NCBI GenBank assembly: GCA_944320555.1
Contig: CALUHX010000029.1
Location: forward strand, 1 to 36,915
Direction of reading: 5' to 3'
Length of the DNA stretch: 36,915 nt
DNA from: an uncultured Butyricimonas sp.
GTDB taxonomy: Bacteria > Bacteroidota > Bacteroidia > Bacteroidales > Marinifilaceae
In this document: positions 1 through 7,819 of the stretch, in pieces
Numbering within the stretch: position 1 is the first letter of the stretch
Layout: every line of letters starts with the position of its first letter
Translations under genes and position numbers: made by a program
Notes under the pieces: generated by a model
What the model was told of the DNA's origin: nothing
The model's input: only the letters and a program-made list of their open reading frames with translations
The model's database searches: none

Positions 1-669
1 GTTTACCAGAACATCCAGCGGTTCATCCTGTTCCAACTGACCATCAACGTGGCCGCGCTGGTCATTGTGCTGCTGGGCTCGATATTCGGCTCGGAATTGC
101 CCATCACGGTGACGCAAATGCTGTGGGTGAACCTTATCATGGACACCTTCGCCGCCGGGGCCCTGGCCTCGCTGCCGCCAAGCATGGAGGTGATGAAGCA
201 CAAGCCGAGGAACTCCAACGCGTTCATCGTGGTACCCGCCATGAGACGCCTCATCATCGGGACGGCCATTGCGTTCGTCGTCATCCTGCTGGGCCTGTTG
301 TACGTGCTTTCGCACTATGCCGGAGGCATCGACGCAACGACACCGGAAGGATTGAAAAACCCAGTAGGATTAAGGAACTTGACTATCTTCTTCACGACAT
401 TCGTCATGCTGCAATTCTGGAACATGTTTAACGCCAAGACATTCGGCACGAACGACTCGGCCTTCTCGAAACTGGGCAAAAGCGAGGGCTTCCTCACCGT
501 GGGGCTTGCCATCGTGGTGGGGCAGATTCTCGTCGTGCATTTTGGAGGAAGCGTGTTCAGAACCGTGCCGTTGAGTTTCATGGAATGGGTTTGGATTATC
601 GCCGGCACGTCGTTGGTCTTATGGGTCGGAGAAATCTTCAGGGCAATCAAACGACTTAAAATGAAATAA
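1..669 (+). CDS. P-type Ca2+-translocating ATPase, C-terminal part (5' truncated)
   Basis: The open frame runs in from the window edge, so only the last 222 residues are seen. They begin VYQNIQRFILFQLTIN and continue through LPITVTQMLWVNLIMDTFAA, which is the transmembrane helix 5-6 region of PMCA/SERCA-like pumps; helix 6 carries the calcium-binding N and D of NLIMD. Four more hydrophobic segments follow, as expected for the cation ATPase C-terminal domain. The phosphorylation and nucleotide domains lie outside the window. The family uses ATP to export Ca2+ across the inner membrane. The next gene starts 7 bases downstream and is probably cotranscribed. The family is clear; the ion is inferred from similarity to PMCA-type bacterial pumps. 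Confidence 0.88.
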   Translation, partial: VYQNIQRFILFQLTINVAALVIVLLGSIFGSELPITVTQMLWVNLIMDTFAAGALASLPPSMEVMKHKPRNSNAFIVVPAMRRLIIGTAIAFVVILLGLLYVLSHYAGGIDATTPEGLKNPVGLRNLTIFFTTFVMLQFWNMFNAKTFGTNDSAFSKLGKSEGFLTVGLAIVVGQILVVHFGGSVFRTVPLSFMEWVWIIAGTSLVLWVGEIFRAIKRLKMK

Positions 670-676
670 CTTTTAT

Positions 677-1963
677 ATGGAGATTGTTATCATATTGGGT
701 CTCATCTTGTTGAACGGAGTGCTCGCCATGTCGGAAATCGCCATGGTCTCCGCGCGCAAGGCGCGTTTGGAAACAGAGGCCAAAAAAGGCAACAAGTCCG
801 CCGGACAGGCTTTGAAACTCGCCAACGAGCCGGACCGTTTTCTTTCCACCATCCAAATCGGCATCACGCTCATCGGCATATTGACCGGTCTCTACTCCGG
901 AGCCGCCATAGCGGACGACATCCGGGTGTGGATAGAAAAAATCGACATCCTGCGTCCTCATGCGATGTGGATTTCCAAGACGCTGATTGTCATTATCGTC
1001 ACCTACCTGACCCTCATCTTCGGGGAGTTGGTGCCCAAGCGCATCGGGATGGTCAACCCGGAACGGATGGCCAAGCTCGTGGCGGGTCCCATGCACCTGC
1101 TCTCCTTGATAGCCTCCCCCTTCGTCTGGTTGTTGGCCAAAAGCACTTCCGCCACGCTGCGCCTCATCGGGCTGAACAAATCCGACGAGAACCGCGTCAC
1201 GGAGGAAGAGATAAAGGCCATCATCCAAGAAGGGACCCAGGAAGGCGAGATTCAGGAGGTGGAGCAGGACATCGTGGAGCGGGTGTTCAATCTGGGCGAC
1301 CGCAACATCGGCTCCATCATGACCCACCGCAGCGACCTCGTGTGGCTGAACATCAACGACACGAACGAGGAGATTCGGAAGACCGTCCACGAGAGATTGT
1401 ACAACATCTATCCCGTGGCGGACGACGAACTGGACAACATCGTCGGCGTGGTGGACCTCAAAGACCTGTTCGGGAAGGTGGACAGCCCCGATTTCAACCT
1501 GCGGCAGCTGGTGCGCCCGGCGCAATACTTCCCTCACAACCAAAGCGTGTACAACGCCTTGGAGCACATGAAGCAAGGGCATGAGAAATACGGGCTGGTG
1601 ACCGACGAGTTCGGCAGCATCGAGGGCATCGTGACGCTCAACGACGTGCTGACCGCCCTCATCGGGGAAGTCGCGGAAGAGGGCGAGGAGCCCGACATCA
1701 TCCGGCGGGACGACGGCAGTTACCTCGTCGACGGACAATGCTCCTTCTATGAGTTCCTTGAGTATTTCGACATGGAAGACCTGTACACGGACCACTATTA
1801 CAACACGCTGAGCGGACTTATCCTAAAGATTTTGGAACGGATTCCCCGCACGGGAGAAAAGTTGCAATGGAACAATTTCCATTTCGAGATTGTGGACATG
1901 GACGGGGCGCGCATCGACAAGGTGCTTGTCACCCAAGACACTAATGAGAGAAAGGAGCCTTAG
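677..1963 (+). CDS. CNNM/CBS-domain membrane protein of the CorC/HlyC (hemolysin-like) family
   Basis: This 428-residue protein has the usual order of the family. An N-terminal CNNM (DUF21) membrane domain covers about residues 1-190, with hydrophobic segments near 1-20, 55-80, 100-125 and 140-160. A CBS-domain pair covers about 205-330 (IGSIMTHRSDLVWL, then GLVTDEFGSIEGIVTLNDVL). The C-terminal transporter-associated CorC_HlyC domain starts near residue 345 (RRDDGSYLVDG). Relatives act in Mg2+/Co2+ homeostasis at the inner membrane; the old name hemolysin is not evidence of toxin activity. It lies 7 bases after the Ca2+ ATPase gene, which suggests a divalent-cation transport operon. Its stop codon sits in the loop of a strong hairpin at 1942-1984. 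Confidence 0.88.
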   Translation: MEIVIILGLILLNGVLAMSEIAMVSARKARLETEAKKGNKSAGQALKLANEPDRFLSTIQIGITLIGILTGLYSGAAIADDIRVWIEKIDILRPHAMWISKTLIVIIVTYLTLIFGELVPKRIGMVNPERMAKLVAGPMHLLSLIASPFVWLLAKSTSATLRLIGLNKSDENRVTEEEIKAIIQEGTQEGEIQEVEQDIVERVFNLGDRNIGSIMTHRSDLVWLNINDTNEEIRKTVHERLYNIYPVADDELDNIVGVVDLKDLFGKVDSPDFNLRQLVRPAQYFPHNQSVYNALEHMKQGHEKYGLVTDEFGSIEGIVTLNDVLTALIGEVAEEGEEPDIIRRDDGSYLVDGQCSFYEFLEYFDMEDLYTDHYYNTLSGLILKILERIPRTGEKLQWNNFHFEIVDMDGARIDKVLVTQDTNERKEP

Positions 1964-1984
1964 AAAGACTCCTTTCTCTCGTTA
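1942..1984. terminator. Long hairpin between convergent genes, holding the stop codon of the CorC-like gene in its loop
   Basis: Bases 1942-1957 pair with 1969-1984 over 16 positions with one U-G pair; the 12 innermost pairs (GAGAGAAAGGAG with CTCCTTTCTCTC) are perfect. The loop is 1958-1968 and contains the TAG stop at 1961-1963. There is no long T tract on either side, so it may act as a 3'-end stabiliser or a bidirectional terminator between this gene and the NifX-like gene ending at 1986. Confidence 0.65.
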
Positions 1985-1985
1985 A

Positions 1986-2363
1986 TCAGGCGTGGTGAGG
2001 ACATTGGTGCTCCCCTCCCCCTTCGTGGTGATGACATCCCACTCCGGAATCCAGCACGAATCCTTTCAAATAAGCCTCGGCCAATTTGCGAACGTCTCCC
2101 TTGCATCCACGCAGTACCTTGATTCCTTGGCTGTTCAACACATTCAACGCGCCGTCGCCCATGCTTCCGGCCAGCATCACGGTCACGCCTTTTTCCTTCA
2201 ACACCGAAGCGATGTTCGACTTGCACCCGCACCCCTGAGGCGAAGGCAAGGTTTCCTCGCCCGTGATTTCCTTTGCCTCGTTCACCGTGAACAAGGTATA
2301 AAACTCACAATGTCCAAAATGGTCGTCCACGACCGTTCCTCTTGTTGGAATCGCAATTTTCAT
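1986..2363 (-). CDS. NifX/NifB-like dinitrogenase iron-molybdenum cofactor biosynthesis domain protein
   Basis: This is a 125-residue protein starting MKIAIPTRGTVVDDHFGHC, the typical opening of the NifB-C-terminal/NifX/NafY fold (Fe-Mo-co domain). Members bind iron-sulfur or molybdenum cofactor precursors; many gut anaerobes without nitrogenase carry stand-alone copies of unknown role. A CGCK motif lies mid-protein, and the last 20 residues are rich in His and Cys (CHHHEGGG, then HQCPHHA), a likely metal-binding tail. An upstream ATG at 2384 would add seven residues, but the conserved fold begins at the chosen one, with AAAGAAAG just before it. No nif or molybdenum genes are visible nearby. 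It lies 39 bases downstream of ispE on the same strand. Confidence 0.82.
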   Translation of the reverse strand: MKIAIPTRGTVVDDHFGHCEFYTLFTVNEAKEITGEETLPSPQGCGCKSNIASVLKEKGVTVMLAGSMGDGALNVLNSQGIKVLRGCKGDVRKLAEAYLKGFVLDSGVGCHHHEGGGEHQCPHHA

Positions 2364-2402
2364 AATCTTTCTTTTTATTGTCAATACTTTTCTAACATTC
2401 CT

Positions 2403-3221
2403 CTATTTTTCCATCCAAACAAAATATTCCGGGAACATTCCGGCCAGATCCGGCACCTTTCCCTCAAACAGGGCGAAAACGGACGAGCCGCTTCCCGTCA
2501 TGCAAGCGTACACGGCCCCGGCCGCATACAATCCCTCCTTGATTTCCCCAATCTCCGGCACAAGCGGAACGATGGTCTTCTCGAAATCGTTCTCCACCTT
2601 CCCCCTCCATTCCGAGACAGGCACTTCCCCCAACCGCCGCAAATCAACCGCGGCCGGTCCCGGGACTATTCCTTTATACGCCTCCGCCGTCGACACGCCG
2701 CAGCCGGGCTTCACTATTGCCAACTTATACCCCTCCAAAGACAGCCGAACGGGAGTCATGACCTCTCCCCTGCCGCAAGCGAACACCGGCTCGTCACGCA
2801 CGAAGAAGGCGCAATCGCTTCCCAAACGGGAAGCGTAAACCTCCAACTCGTCCAAGCTCAAACCCAAGCCGAACAGTTCGTTCAATCCCCTCAGCATAAA
2901 AGCCGCGTCCGAGGAGCCGCCTCCCAATCCCGCGCCGAAAGGAATCGCTTTGTGCAACCGCGCGCTCACGGAAGGAAGGGGATGGTCCCCGGACAGCAGA
3001 CGATAAGCCCTCACCACCAGATTCCGCTCCGGCGGGCAATCGACAGCGTTTCCCGTCACGACCAGTTCACATTTTTCCATTCCCTTGCCCGACGGGACTA
3101 TTTCCAATATGTCCCGTATCCCCACAGGCCAAAGCACCGTCTCCAAATCATGGAAACCGTCCTCCCGCCGCCGGATGACAAACAACCCGATATTTATTTT
3201 AGCATTCGGAAACAATATCAT
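2403..3221 (-). CDS. ispE: 4-diphosphocytidyl-2-C-methyl-D-erythritol kinase
   Basis: This 272-residue GHMP kinase phosphorylates CDP-methylerythritol in the MEP pathway of isoprenoid synthesis, in the cytoplasm. The N-terminus FPNAKINIGLFV carries the conserved lysine and asparagine of IspE. The glycine-rich ATP loop PFGAGLGGGSSDA is at about residues 94-106. SRLGSDCAFFV holds the catalytic aspartate, and the C-terminal CMTGSGSSVFALF is the third GHMP motif. The length is normal for Bacteroidetes IspE. The gene diverges from the PAP2 gene; a -7 box at 3242-3249 lies just upstream of its start. Confidence 0.95.
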   Translation of the reverse strand: MILFPNAKINIGLFVIRRREDGFHDLETVLWPVGIRDILEIVPSGKGMEKCELVVTGNAVDCPPERNLVVRAYRLLSGDHPLPSVSARLHKAIPFGAGLGGGSSDAAFMLRGLNELFGLGLSLDELEVYASRLGSDCAFFVRDEPVFACGRGEVMTPVRLSLEGYKLAIVKPGCGVSTAEAYKGIVPGPAAVDLRRLGEVPVSEWRGKVENDFEKTIVPLVPEIGEIKEGLYAAGAVYACMTGSGSSVFALFEGKVPDLAGMFPEYFVWMEK

Positions 3222-3237
3222 AACTTGTCATATTTAC

Positions 3238-3268
3238 TTGGCAAAGTTAAACAAAAAAACTACATTTG
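3238..3268 (+). promoter_or_regulatory. Promoter of the PAP2 phosphatase gene
   Basis: TTG at 3238-3240, a 20-base spacer, and TACATTTG at 3261-3268 match the Bacteroidetes housekeeping promoter. Transcription should start near 3275, so the start codon at 3308 is the workable one. An in-frame ATG at 3266 lies inside the -7 box. Confidence 0.65.
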
Positions 3269-3273
3269 CGCAA
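3242..3273 (-). promoter_or_regulatory. Promoter of ispE (minus strand)
   Basis: Read on the minus strand there is TTG (3271-3273), 21 bases, then TAACTTTG (3242-3249), matching the Bacteroidetes TTG / TAnnTTTG consensus. Its elements interleave with those of the divergent plus-strand promoter at 3238-3268. Confidence 0.5.
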
Positions 3274-3307
3274 TGTAAAAAAACAACAAGCCGTCACTCT
3301 CGTCATC

Positions 3308-4012
3308 ATGTTAGAAACATTGCAACATATCGACCAGTCCTTGTTCCTTGCCGTCAACGGATGGCACTCTCCTTATTGGGACACGTTCATGTACCTGTTC
3401 ACCAACAAGCTGGTGTGGATTCCGCTTTATGCCTCCATCCTTTACGTTCTCATCCGCAACCTCAATTGGCGGATGGTAATCTTCACGATAATCGCCTTCG
3501 CCCTGCTCGTCACGGTCGCCGACCAGCTGTGCAGCTCCGTGTTGCGCCCCGTGTTCGAGCGTCCCCGTCCCTCCCATAATCCGGAAATAGCCGACATCGT
3601 GCACCTCGTCAACGGCAAAAGGGGCGGTCAATTCGGCTTCCCTTCCTGCCATGCGGCCAACACGTTCGCCCTGGCCTGCTTCGTCATGCTGCTGTTCCGG
3701 AACAAAACGCTCTCGTGGTTTTTCATGCTATGGGCCCTTGTCACTTGCTACACGCGGGCTTACATAGGCGTGCATTACCCCGGCGACTTGCTGTTCGGGA
3801 CGGTGGTCGGTTTCTTCGCCGGCATTCTCGTCTACGGTATATACAGAGGTTGCCTCCGTTTCCACTCCTTGACCGACCTTTTGCATTACCCGCAGGACCG
3901 GTCGCGGGTGGAGCACCAGCGTCCCTGGCACTCGACCAACCTTATTTTCATTGCCGGAGTGCTCACCGTCATCGTGTTTTTCTTGGTTTCCATTTGGATG
4001 CGAGTAAATTAA
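3308..4012 (+). CDS. PAP2-superfamily membrane phosphatase
   Basis: This 234-residue integral membrane protein carries all three phosphatidic-acid-phosphatase type 2 motifs: R-x6-RP in LRPVFERPRP, PSCHAANT (the PSGH motif with Cys in place of Gly), and TRAYIGVHYPGD (the SRx5HxxxD motif). Hydrophobic segments near residues 25-45, 55-80, 130-150, 155-170, 175-195 and 210-230 give a six-helix topology. Family members dephosphorylate lipid phosphates such as undecaprenyl diphosphate, phosphatidate or phosphatidylglycerol phosphate at the outer face of the inner membrane. The substrate here cannot be told from sequence. The start was chosen because the longer frame begins within the promoter. Confidence 0.88.
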   Translation: MLETLQHIDQSLFLAVNGWHSPYWDTFMYLFTNKLVWIPLYASILYVLIRNLNWRMVIFTIIAFALLVTVADQLCSSVLRPVFERPRPSHNPEIADIVHLVNGKRGGQFGFPSCHAANTFALACFVMLLFRNKTLSWFFMLWALVTCYTRAYIGVHYPGDLLFGTVVGFFAGILVYGIYRGCLRFHSLTDLLHYPQDRSRVEHQRPWHSTNLIFIAGVLTVIVFFLVSIWMRVN

Positions 4013-4107
4013 CATTCCACCACAAGGACAATCTTTCTCCTTCTCCACCACTATGGCATATTTCTTGCAAGAAGACCCCAAAACAAGACAAAAAGCAAGA
4101 AAGAGGC

Positions 4108-5109
4108 ATGAAACATATTACTTCACAATTCTCGCTCGTTGTTTCCCTGTTGTGTTTTTCCCTTTGTGGAAAGGCGCAATCGTCTCATGAAAGGGAAGAA
4201 AGCATTCCGTATGGAGATTTCGACAAGTGGATGGTGCGCGTCATCGACGAATCGCTCATCATCGGCGGACGAAGCAAATGCCTGTACGAAGTGGCGCCGG
4301 CGGACACCGTGCGGGGAGACATCCCGTATAAAAGCTCGTCCGAGTCCCCTTGGCGCACGTCGAACGTGATGGCCCGCGTGAGCGGAGTCACCAAGTGCAG
4401 CGTCTCCGTCTTTCCCGAACCCCGCGACAGCGGCTACTGCGTGCGGCTGGAAACGCTGCTGGACTCGTGCAAAGTATTCGGTCTCTTCAACATCAAGGTC
4501 TTGGTGCCCGGCACCATCTATATGGGCCAAATGATGGAACCCATCCGCGACACGAAGAACCCGCAAAGCAAGCTCAACGCCGGGGTGCCGTTCACCAAAC
4601 GCCCCAAGGCCGTCGTCCTCGACTACAAATTCACCACCCCCGGCACAGACCACCGCATCAAATCCACCGGCTTCAGCCGCCAGCGGGAAGTGCCGGGCAG
4701 GGACTCGTGCGAGCTGTACGTCATCCTGCAAAAACGCTGGGAAGACGCCGAGGGCAACGTGTACGCCAAACGGGTGGGCACTCTCGTGCGGCGTTTTTAC
4801 GAAAACACGCCGGAATGGATAAACAATTATCACGCGGACATCCTGTACGGAGACATCACCTCCCGTCCCGAATACCGTTCCTACATGCGGCTGATTCCCG
4901 AGGAAGAGTCCCTGTACTGCGTGAACAGCCGCGGCGAATCCGTCCCCATCCACGAGGTCGGATGGGCCGGCCCGGACGAAACGCCCACCCACCTCGTGTT
5001 CAGAGCGTCATCCAGTTGCGGGGAAGTCTATGTGGGCACTGTCGGCAACAAATTCTATCTTGACAACATTCGCCTTTCTTACGACCAACCCACCACGCCC
5101 GAGCCATGA
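4108..5109 (+). CDS. Exported PCMD-domain protein (putative carbohydrate metabolism domain)
   Basis: This is a 333-residue protein with a signal peptide (MKHITSQ, a hydrophobic stretch, then GKAQ as a probable cleavage site). From about residue 35 the sequence (YGDFDKWMVRVI, IIGG, SPWRTSNVMARVSG, GYCVRLET, KRPKAVVLDYKF, LQKRWEDAEGNVYAKRVGT) matches the PCMD domain found in Bacteroidetes surface proteins, a beta-sandwich with a carbohydrate-binding-like fold whose function is unproven. The open frame extends upstream to 3715, but that part overlaps the PAP2 gene in another frame and lacks a signal. The gene ends in an ATGA overlap with the MBL-fold gene, so the two products are probably made together. 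Confidence 0.8.
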   Translation: MKHITSQFSLVVSLLCFSLCGKAQSSHEREESIPYGDFDKWMVRVIDESLIIGGRSKCLYEVAPADTVRGDIPYKSSSESPWRTSNVMARVSGVTKCSVSVFPEPRDSGYCVRLETLLDSCKVFGLFNIKVLVPGTIYMGQMMEPIRDTKNPQSKLNAGVPFTKRPKAVVLDYKFTTPGTDHRIKSTGFSRQREVPGRDSCELYVILQKRWEDAEGNVYAKRVGTLVRRFYENTPEWINNYHADILYGDITSRPEYRSYMRLIPEEESLYCVNSRGESVPIHEVGWAGPDETPTHLVFRASSSCGEVYVGTVGNKFYLDNIRLSYDQPTTPEP

Positions 5110-6185
5110 TTCCCGTCACAATCGTCATTTTCATCGTCGTCACCATCTATGTGATATTGTGCCACCCGAGCTTCGGCTGCGGCCCGCATGGAAAATACCT
5201 GGACCGGCTATGCGCATCCCCCAATTTCCGCAAGGGCAAATTCCACAACGAACTCACGAACCCCGCCCTGGCCAAAAACAAAAAACTAAGAATCATCCTT
5301 GAATTCCTCTCCAGACCCAAAAACAACCGCCACCCCTCAGCCCCCGTTTCCACCGTCAAACCCAACCTCCACGCCCTTCCCCAATACGAAGACGTCTACG
5401 TGTGGTTCGGCCATTCGTCCTACTTCTTGCAAATCGACGGCAAACGCTTCCTCGTGGACCCGGTCCTCACCAACAAATTTCCCACCTCCCTCCTGCTCCG
5501 CCCCTTCAAAGGAACGGACTCCTTTACCCCGAACGACATTCCCAACGTGGACTACCTCATCATCACGCACGACCATTGGGACCACCTCGACTATCCCACG
5601 ATAAGGGCCTTGCGCTCCCGCGTCAACCTGTTCATCTGCGGGCTGGGCATCGGAGCGCACCTTGAATATTGGGGCATTCCGCGGGAAGCCATCATCGAGA
5701 TGGACTGGCACGAAAGCCGCACCCTGGCCGGAGGCTTCACCATCCATTGCCTTCCGTCGCGTCATTTCTCCGGCCGCCGTTTCATCCCGAACGAGACCCT
5801 GTGGGCCTCCTATTTCCTACAAACTCCCACCTCCCGCATCTACATGAGCGGAGACGGGGGATACGACTCGCGCTTCAAAAGCATCTCGAAACAATTCGGG
5901 CGAATCGACCTCGCCATCCTTGAAAACGGACAATACAACAGCAACTGGGCGCAATACCACCTCATGCCCCACGAGCTCAAACAAGCCATCGACGACCTGC
6001 ACCCCCACAAAGTGACCACGGTCCACCATTCAAAATACGCACTATCCAACCACCCGTGGCACGAGCCCTTGGAAAACGCGTTCCAACTCTCCCAAACCTG
6101 CCCCATGTTCATCCCCGTCCCCGGAGAAAGGGTCCATTTCAAAAACCCCGTCCCTGCGCCCTCACGCTGGTGGGACCTCAATTAA
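5106..6185 (+). CDS. Membrane-anchored MBL-fold metallo-hydrolase (UlaG/NAPE-PLD-like)
   Basis: This is a 359-residue protein. Residues 1-20 form a hydrophobic N-terminal anchor, followed by a linker of about 80 residues like that of NAPE-PLD and UlaG-like hydrolases. The metal-binding signature is ITHDHWDHLDYP near residues 153-164 (HxHxDH). Further ligands are expected in LPSRHFSGR, SGDGGYDSRF and VHHSKYALS. YVWFGHSSYFLQIDGKRFLVDPV is the typical first strand pair of this subfamily. Relatives cleave phosphodiester or lactone bonds, including N-acylphosphatidylethanolamines; the substrate is unknown here. The start overlaps the stop of the PCMD gene by ATGA. It converges on lgt with 25 bases between the stop codons. 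Confidence 0.85.
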   Translation: MIPVTIVIFIVVTIYVILCHPSFGCGPHGKYLDRLCASPNFRKGKFHNELTNPALAKNKKLRIILEFLSRPKNNRHPSAPVSTVKPNLHALPQYEDVYVWFGHSSYFLQIDGKRFLVDPVLTNKFPTSLLLRPFKGTDSFTPNDIPNVDYLIITHDHWDHLDYPTIRALRSRVNLFICGLGIGAHLEYWGIPREAIIEMDWHESRTLAGGFTIHCLPSRHFSGRRFIPNETLWASYFLQTPTSRIYMSGDGGYDSRFKSISKQFGRIDLAILENGQYNSNWAQYHLMPHELKQAIDDLHPHKVTTVHHSKYALSNHPWHEPLENAFQLSQTCPMFIPVPGERVHFKNPVPAPSRWWDLN

Positions 6186-6210
6186 ACCATGACGACATCC
6201 GTTCCAGAAT

Positions 6211-7032
6211 TCAACGACGGACGGAAAAACGGCAAGCGTTCCACAAGAAAACGGCTCCCGACAAAATAAACGGAATGCTAAGCCACTGACCCACCGACAA
6301 AACGAAATCCTCCTCAAAAGCCACCTGCCGCTCTTTCGCGAACTCGACAAAGAACCGCGCCGAGAACACAAGAAAAAGGAAAAGCCCCCAATAAAGCCCC
6401 CGGCGCGTCAGTCCCAACCGGCGGTAAACAACCATGTTCAACACGAAAACGGCCAGATAGGCAAGAGCCTCGTAGAGTTGCGCAGGATGGCGCGGCAAAC
6501 AATCGACACGCCCGAACACAAAAGCCCACGGCACCGTCGTCGGCAAACCGAGAATCTCGGAATTCGCAAGATTGCCCAAACGGATAAAGCACGCCCCAAG
6601 CGGAAGGACCAGTGCCAAAAGGTCAAGAAGCGACAGCATTCCCTGGCGGGTGCGCCAGGCGTAGACCACAAAGGACACCACAAGGGCAAAGGCCGCGCCG
6701 TGGCTGGCCATTCCCCGGTAACCGACAAACACCGCGCTCCCGTCCGCCTCCCATCTCACAGGCAGCAACATCTCCAACGGGTGGCGCAAATAATAGTCCG
6801 GCTCGTAAAAAAGGCAATGCCCCAAACGGGCGCCGACGAAAAGACTGACGACCGTCACCATGACAAGCTGCTGCAACCGAAACCAGGGCAGCCCCTCTCG
6901 GGCGTAAACCCGCCGCAGGACGAGAACGCAAAGCACCGCGCCCCCTATGAAAAGCAAACTGTACCACGTGACGGGAATCCCCGCCACCCGCACAGCCACC
7001 GGATTCAAATCCCAATGAACATAAGCCAACAT
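6211..7032 (-). CDS. lgt: Phosphatidylglycerol-prolipoprotein diacylglyceryl transferase
   Basis: This 273-residue inner-membrane enzyme adds diacylglycerol to the lipobox cysteine of prolipoproteins, the first step of lipoprotein maturation. The Lgt signature is present as FIRLGNLANSEILGLPT (usually GRxGNFxNxE), and MASHGAAFAL carries the conserved His. RFFVEFAKERQ near the C-terminus is the conserved C-terminal arginine/glutamate region. About seven hydrophobic segments are visible. The frame is open further upstream to 7128, but the conserved N-terminus (HWDLNPVAVRVAGIPVTWY) begins just after the chosen ATG, so that start is preferred. A -7 box TACATTCG lies at 7051-7058. The two tandem lipoprotein genes at 9194-10879 are among its likely substrates. 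Confidence 0.92.
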   Translation of the reverse strand: MLAYVHWDLNPVAVRVAGIPVTWYSLLFIGGAVLCVLVLRRVYAREGLPWFRLQQLVMVTVVSLFVGARLGHCLFYEPDYYLRHPLEMLLPVRWEADGSAVFVGYRGMASHGAAFALVVSFVVYAWRTRQGMLSLLDLLALVLPLGACFIRLGNLANSEILGLPTTVPWAFVFGRVDCLPRHPAQLYEALAYLAVFVLNMVVYRRLGLTRRGLYWGLFLFLVFSARFFVEFAKERQVAFEEDFVLSVGQWLSIPFILSGAVFLWNACRFSVRR

Positions 7033-7050
7033 ACAATCCCAAATTTCCCG

Positions 7051-7058
7051 CGAATGTA
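7051..7058 (-). promoter_or_regulatory. Candidate -7 box of lgt
   Basis: TACATTCG on the minus strand, 19 bases before the lgt start, resembles TAnnTTTG. No TTG is found at the expected distance, so support is partial. Confidence 0.35.
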
Positions 7059-7103
7059 GGGACAAAAAGCCGTCCCTTCCAGATTCTTTCCAAAAATATT
7101 GCC

Positions 7104-7111
7104 TACCTTTG
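7104..7111 (+). promoter_or_regulatory. Candidate -7 box of the two-component operon
   Basis: TACCTTTG matches TAnnTTTG and lies 21 bases before the response regulator start codon at 7133. A -33 TTG is not evident. Confidence 0.45.
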
Positions 7112-7132
7112 CCAAAAACAGAGACCAAGGCT

Positions 7133-7819
7133 ATGAAAATACTAATAATAGAAGACGAGAAAAGCCTGCGGGAAGTGATGGCCCGCTCGCTCGAAAAAGA
7201 ACGCTTCGTGGTGGAAGAAGCCGGAGACTACGCCTCCGCCCTCCAGAAAATAAACGACTACGACTACGACTGCGTCCTGCTCGACATCATGCTCCCCGGA
7301 GGCAGCGGCCTCTCCATCCTCGAGGAACTCAAGCGCGCGCGCAAGCGGGAAAGCGTCATCATCATCTCGGCCAAAGACTCCATCGAGGACAAAGTGACCG
7401 GCCTGGACCTCGGCGCGGACGACTATCTGGCCAAACCGTTTCATCTGGCGGAGCTCAACGCCCGGGTAAAGTCCGTCATCCGCCGCAAACAAGCCGACGG
7501 CGACATGCACATCTCCATCGGCAACCTGTCCGTGTTTCCCGACCGCCACGAAGCCTCGATAGACGGCAAGGAGCTCAAACTAAACCGCAAAGAATTCGAT
7601 TTACTCTATTATTTCGTCATCAACCCCGACCGCCTCATCAACAAGACCGCCCTCGCCGAGTCCGTGTGGGGCGACCGCATCGACCAGGCGGACAGCCTCG
7701 ACTTCATTTACTCCCAAGTGAAAAACCTCCGCAAAAAAATGAAAACGGCGGGGGCGACCCCGGAAATCAAGGCCGTCTACGGATTCGGCTACAAATTAGT
7801 GTCGGAACCCGAGCCATGA
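7133..7819 (+). CDS. OmpR/PhoB-family DNA-binding response regulator
   Basis: This is a 228-residue two-domain regulator. The receiver domain covers about residues 1-115, with acidic residues in IIEDE, the phospho-acceptor Asp51 in VLLDIMLPGG, Ser79 in the switch position and Lys101 in LAKPFH. The winged-helix output domain covers about 128-225 (LKLNRKEFDLLYYFVINPDRLINK, then IYSQVKNLRKKM and the wing KAVYGFGYKL). An ATG at 7109 would add eight residues, but it lies in the -7 box. The gene overlaps the kinase gene by ATGA, so the pair is one operon. The two PepSY-like lipoprotein genes directly downstream are plausible targets or partners. Confidence 0.93.
   Translation: MKILIIEDEKSLREVMARSLEKERFVVEEAGDYASALQKINDYDYDCVLLDIMLPGGSGLSILEELKRARKRESVIIISAKDSIEDKVTGLDLGADDYLAKPFHLAELNARVKSVIRRKQADGDMHISIGNLSVFPDRHEASIDGKELKLNRKEFDLLYYFVINPDRLINKTALAESVWGDRIDQADSLDFIYSQVKNLRKKMKTAGATPEIKAVYGFGYKLVSEPEP

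Noticed and set aside
656-1795. 379-codon minus-strand open frame opposite the CorC-like gene
   Set aside because: It is the antisense shadow of a well-supported CNNM/CBS gene and shows no domain of its own.
677-1963. Haemolysin toxin reading of the CorC/HlyC-like protein
   Set aside because: CNNM and CBS domains indicate a cation-homeostasis membrane protein; the toxin name is historical.
1992-3278. 428-codon plus-strand open frame
   Set aside because: It runs antisense to both the NifX-like gene and ispE; the product has no recognisable motif.
3715-4107. Upstream extension of the PCMD-domain gene
   Set aside because: It overlaps the PAP2 gene in another frame; the signal peptide begins at 4108.
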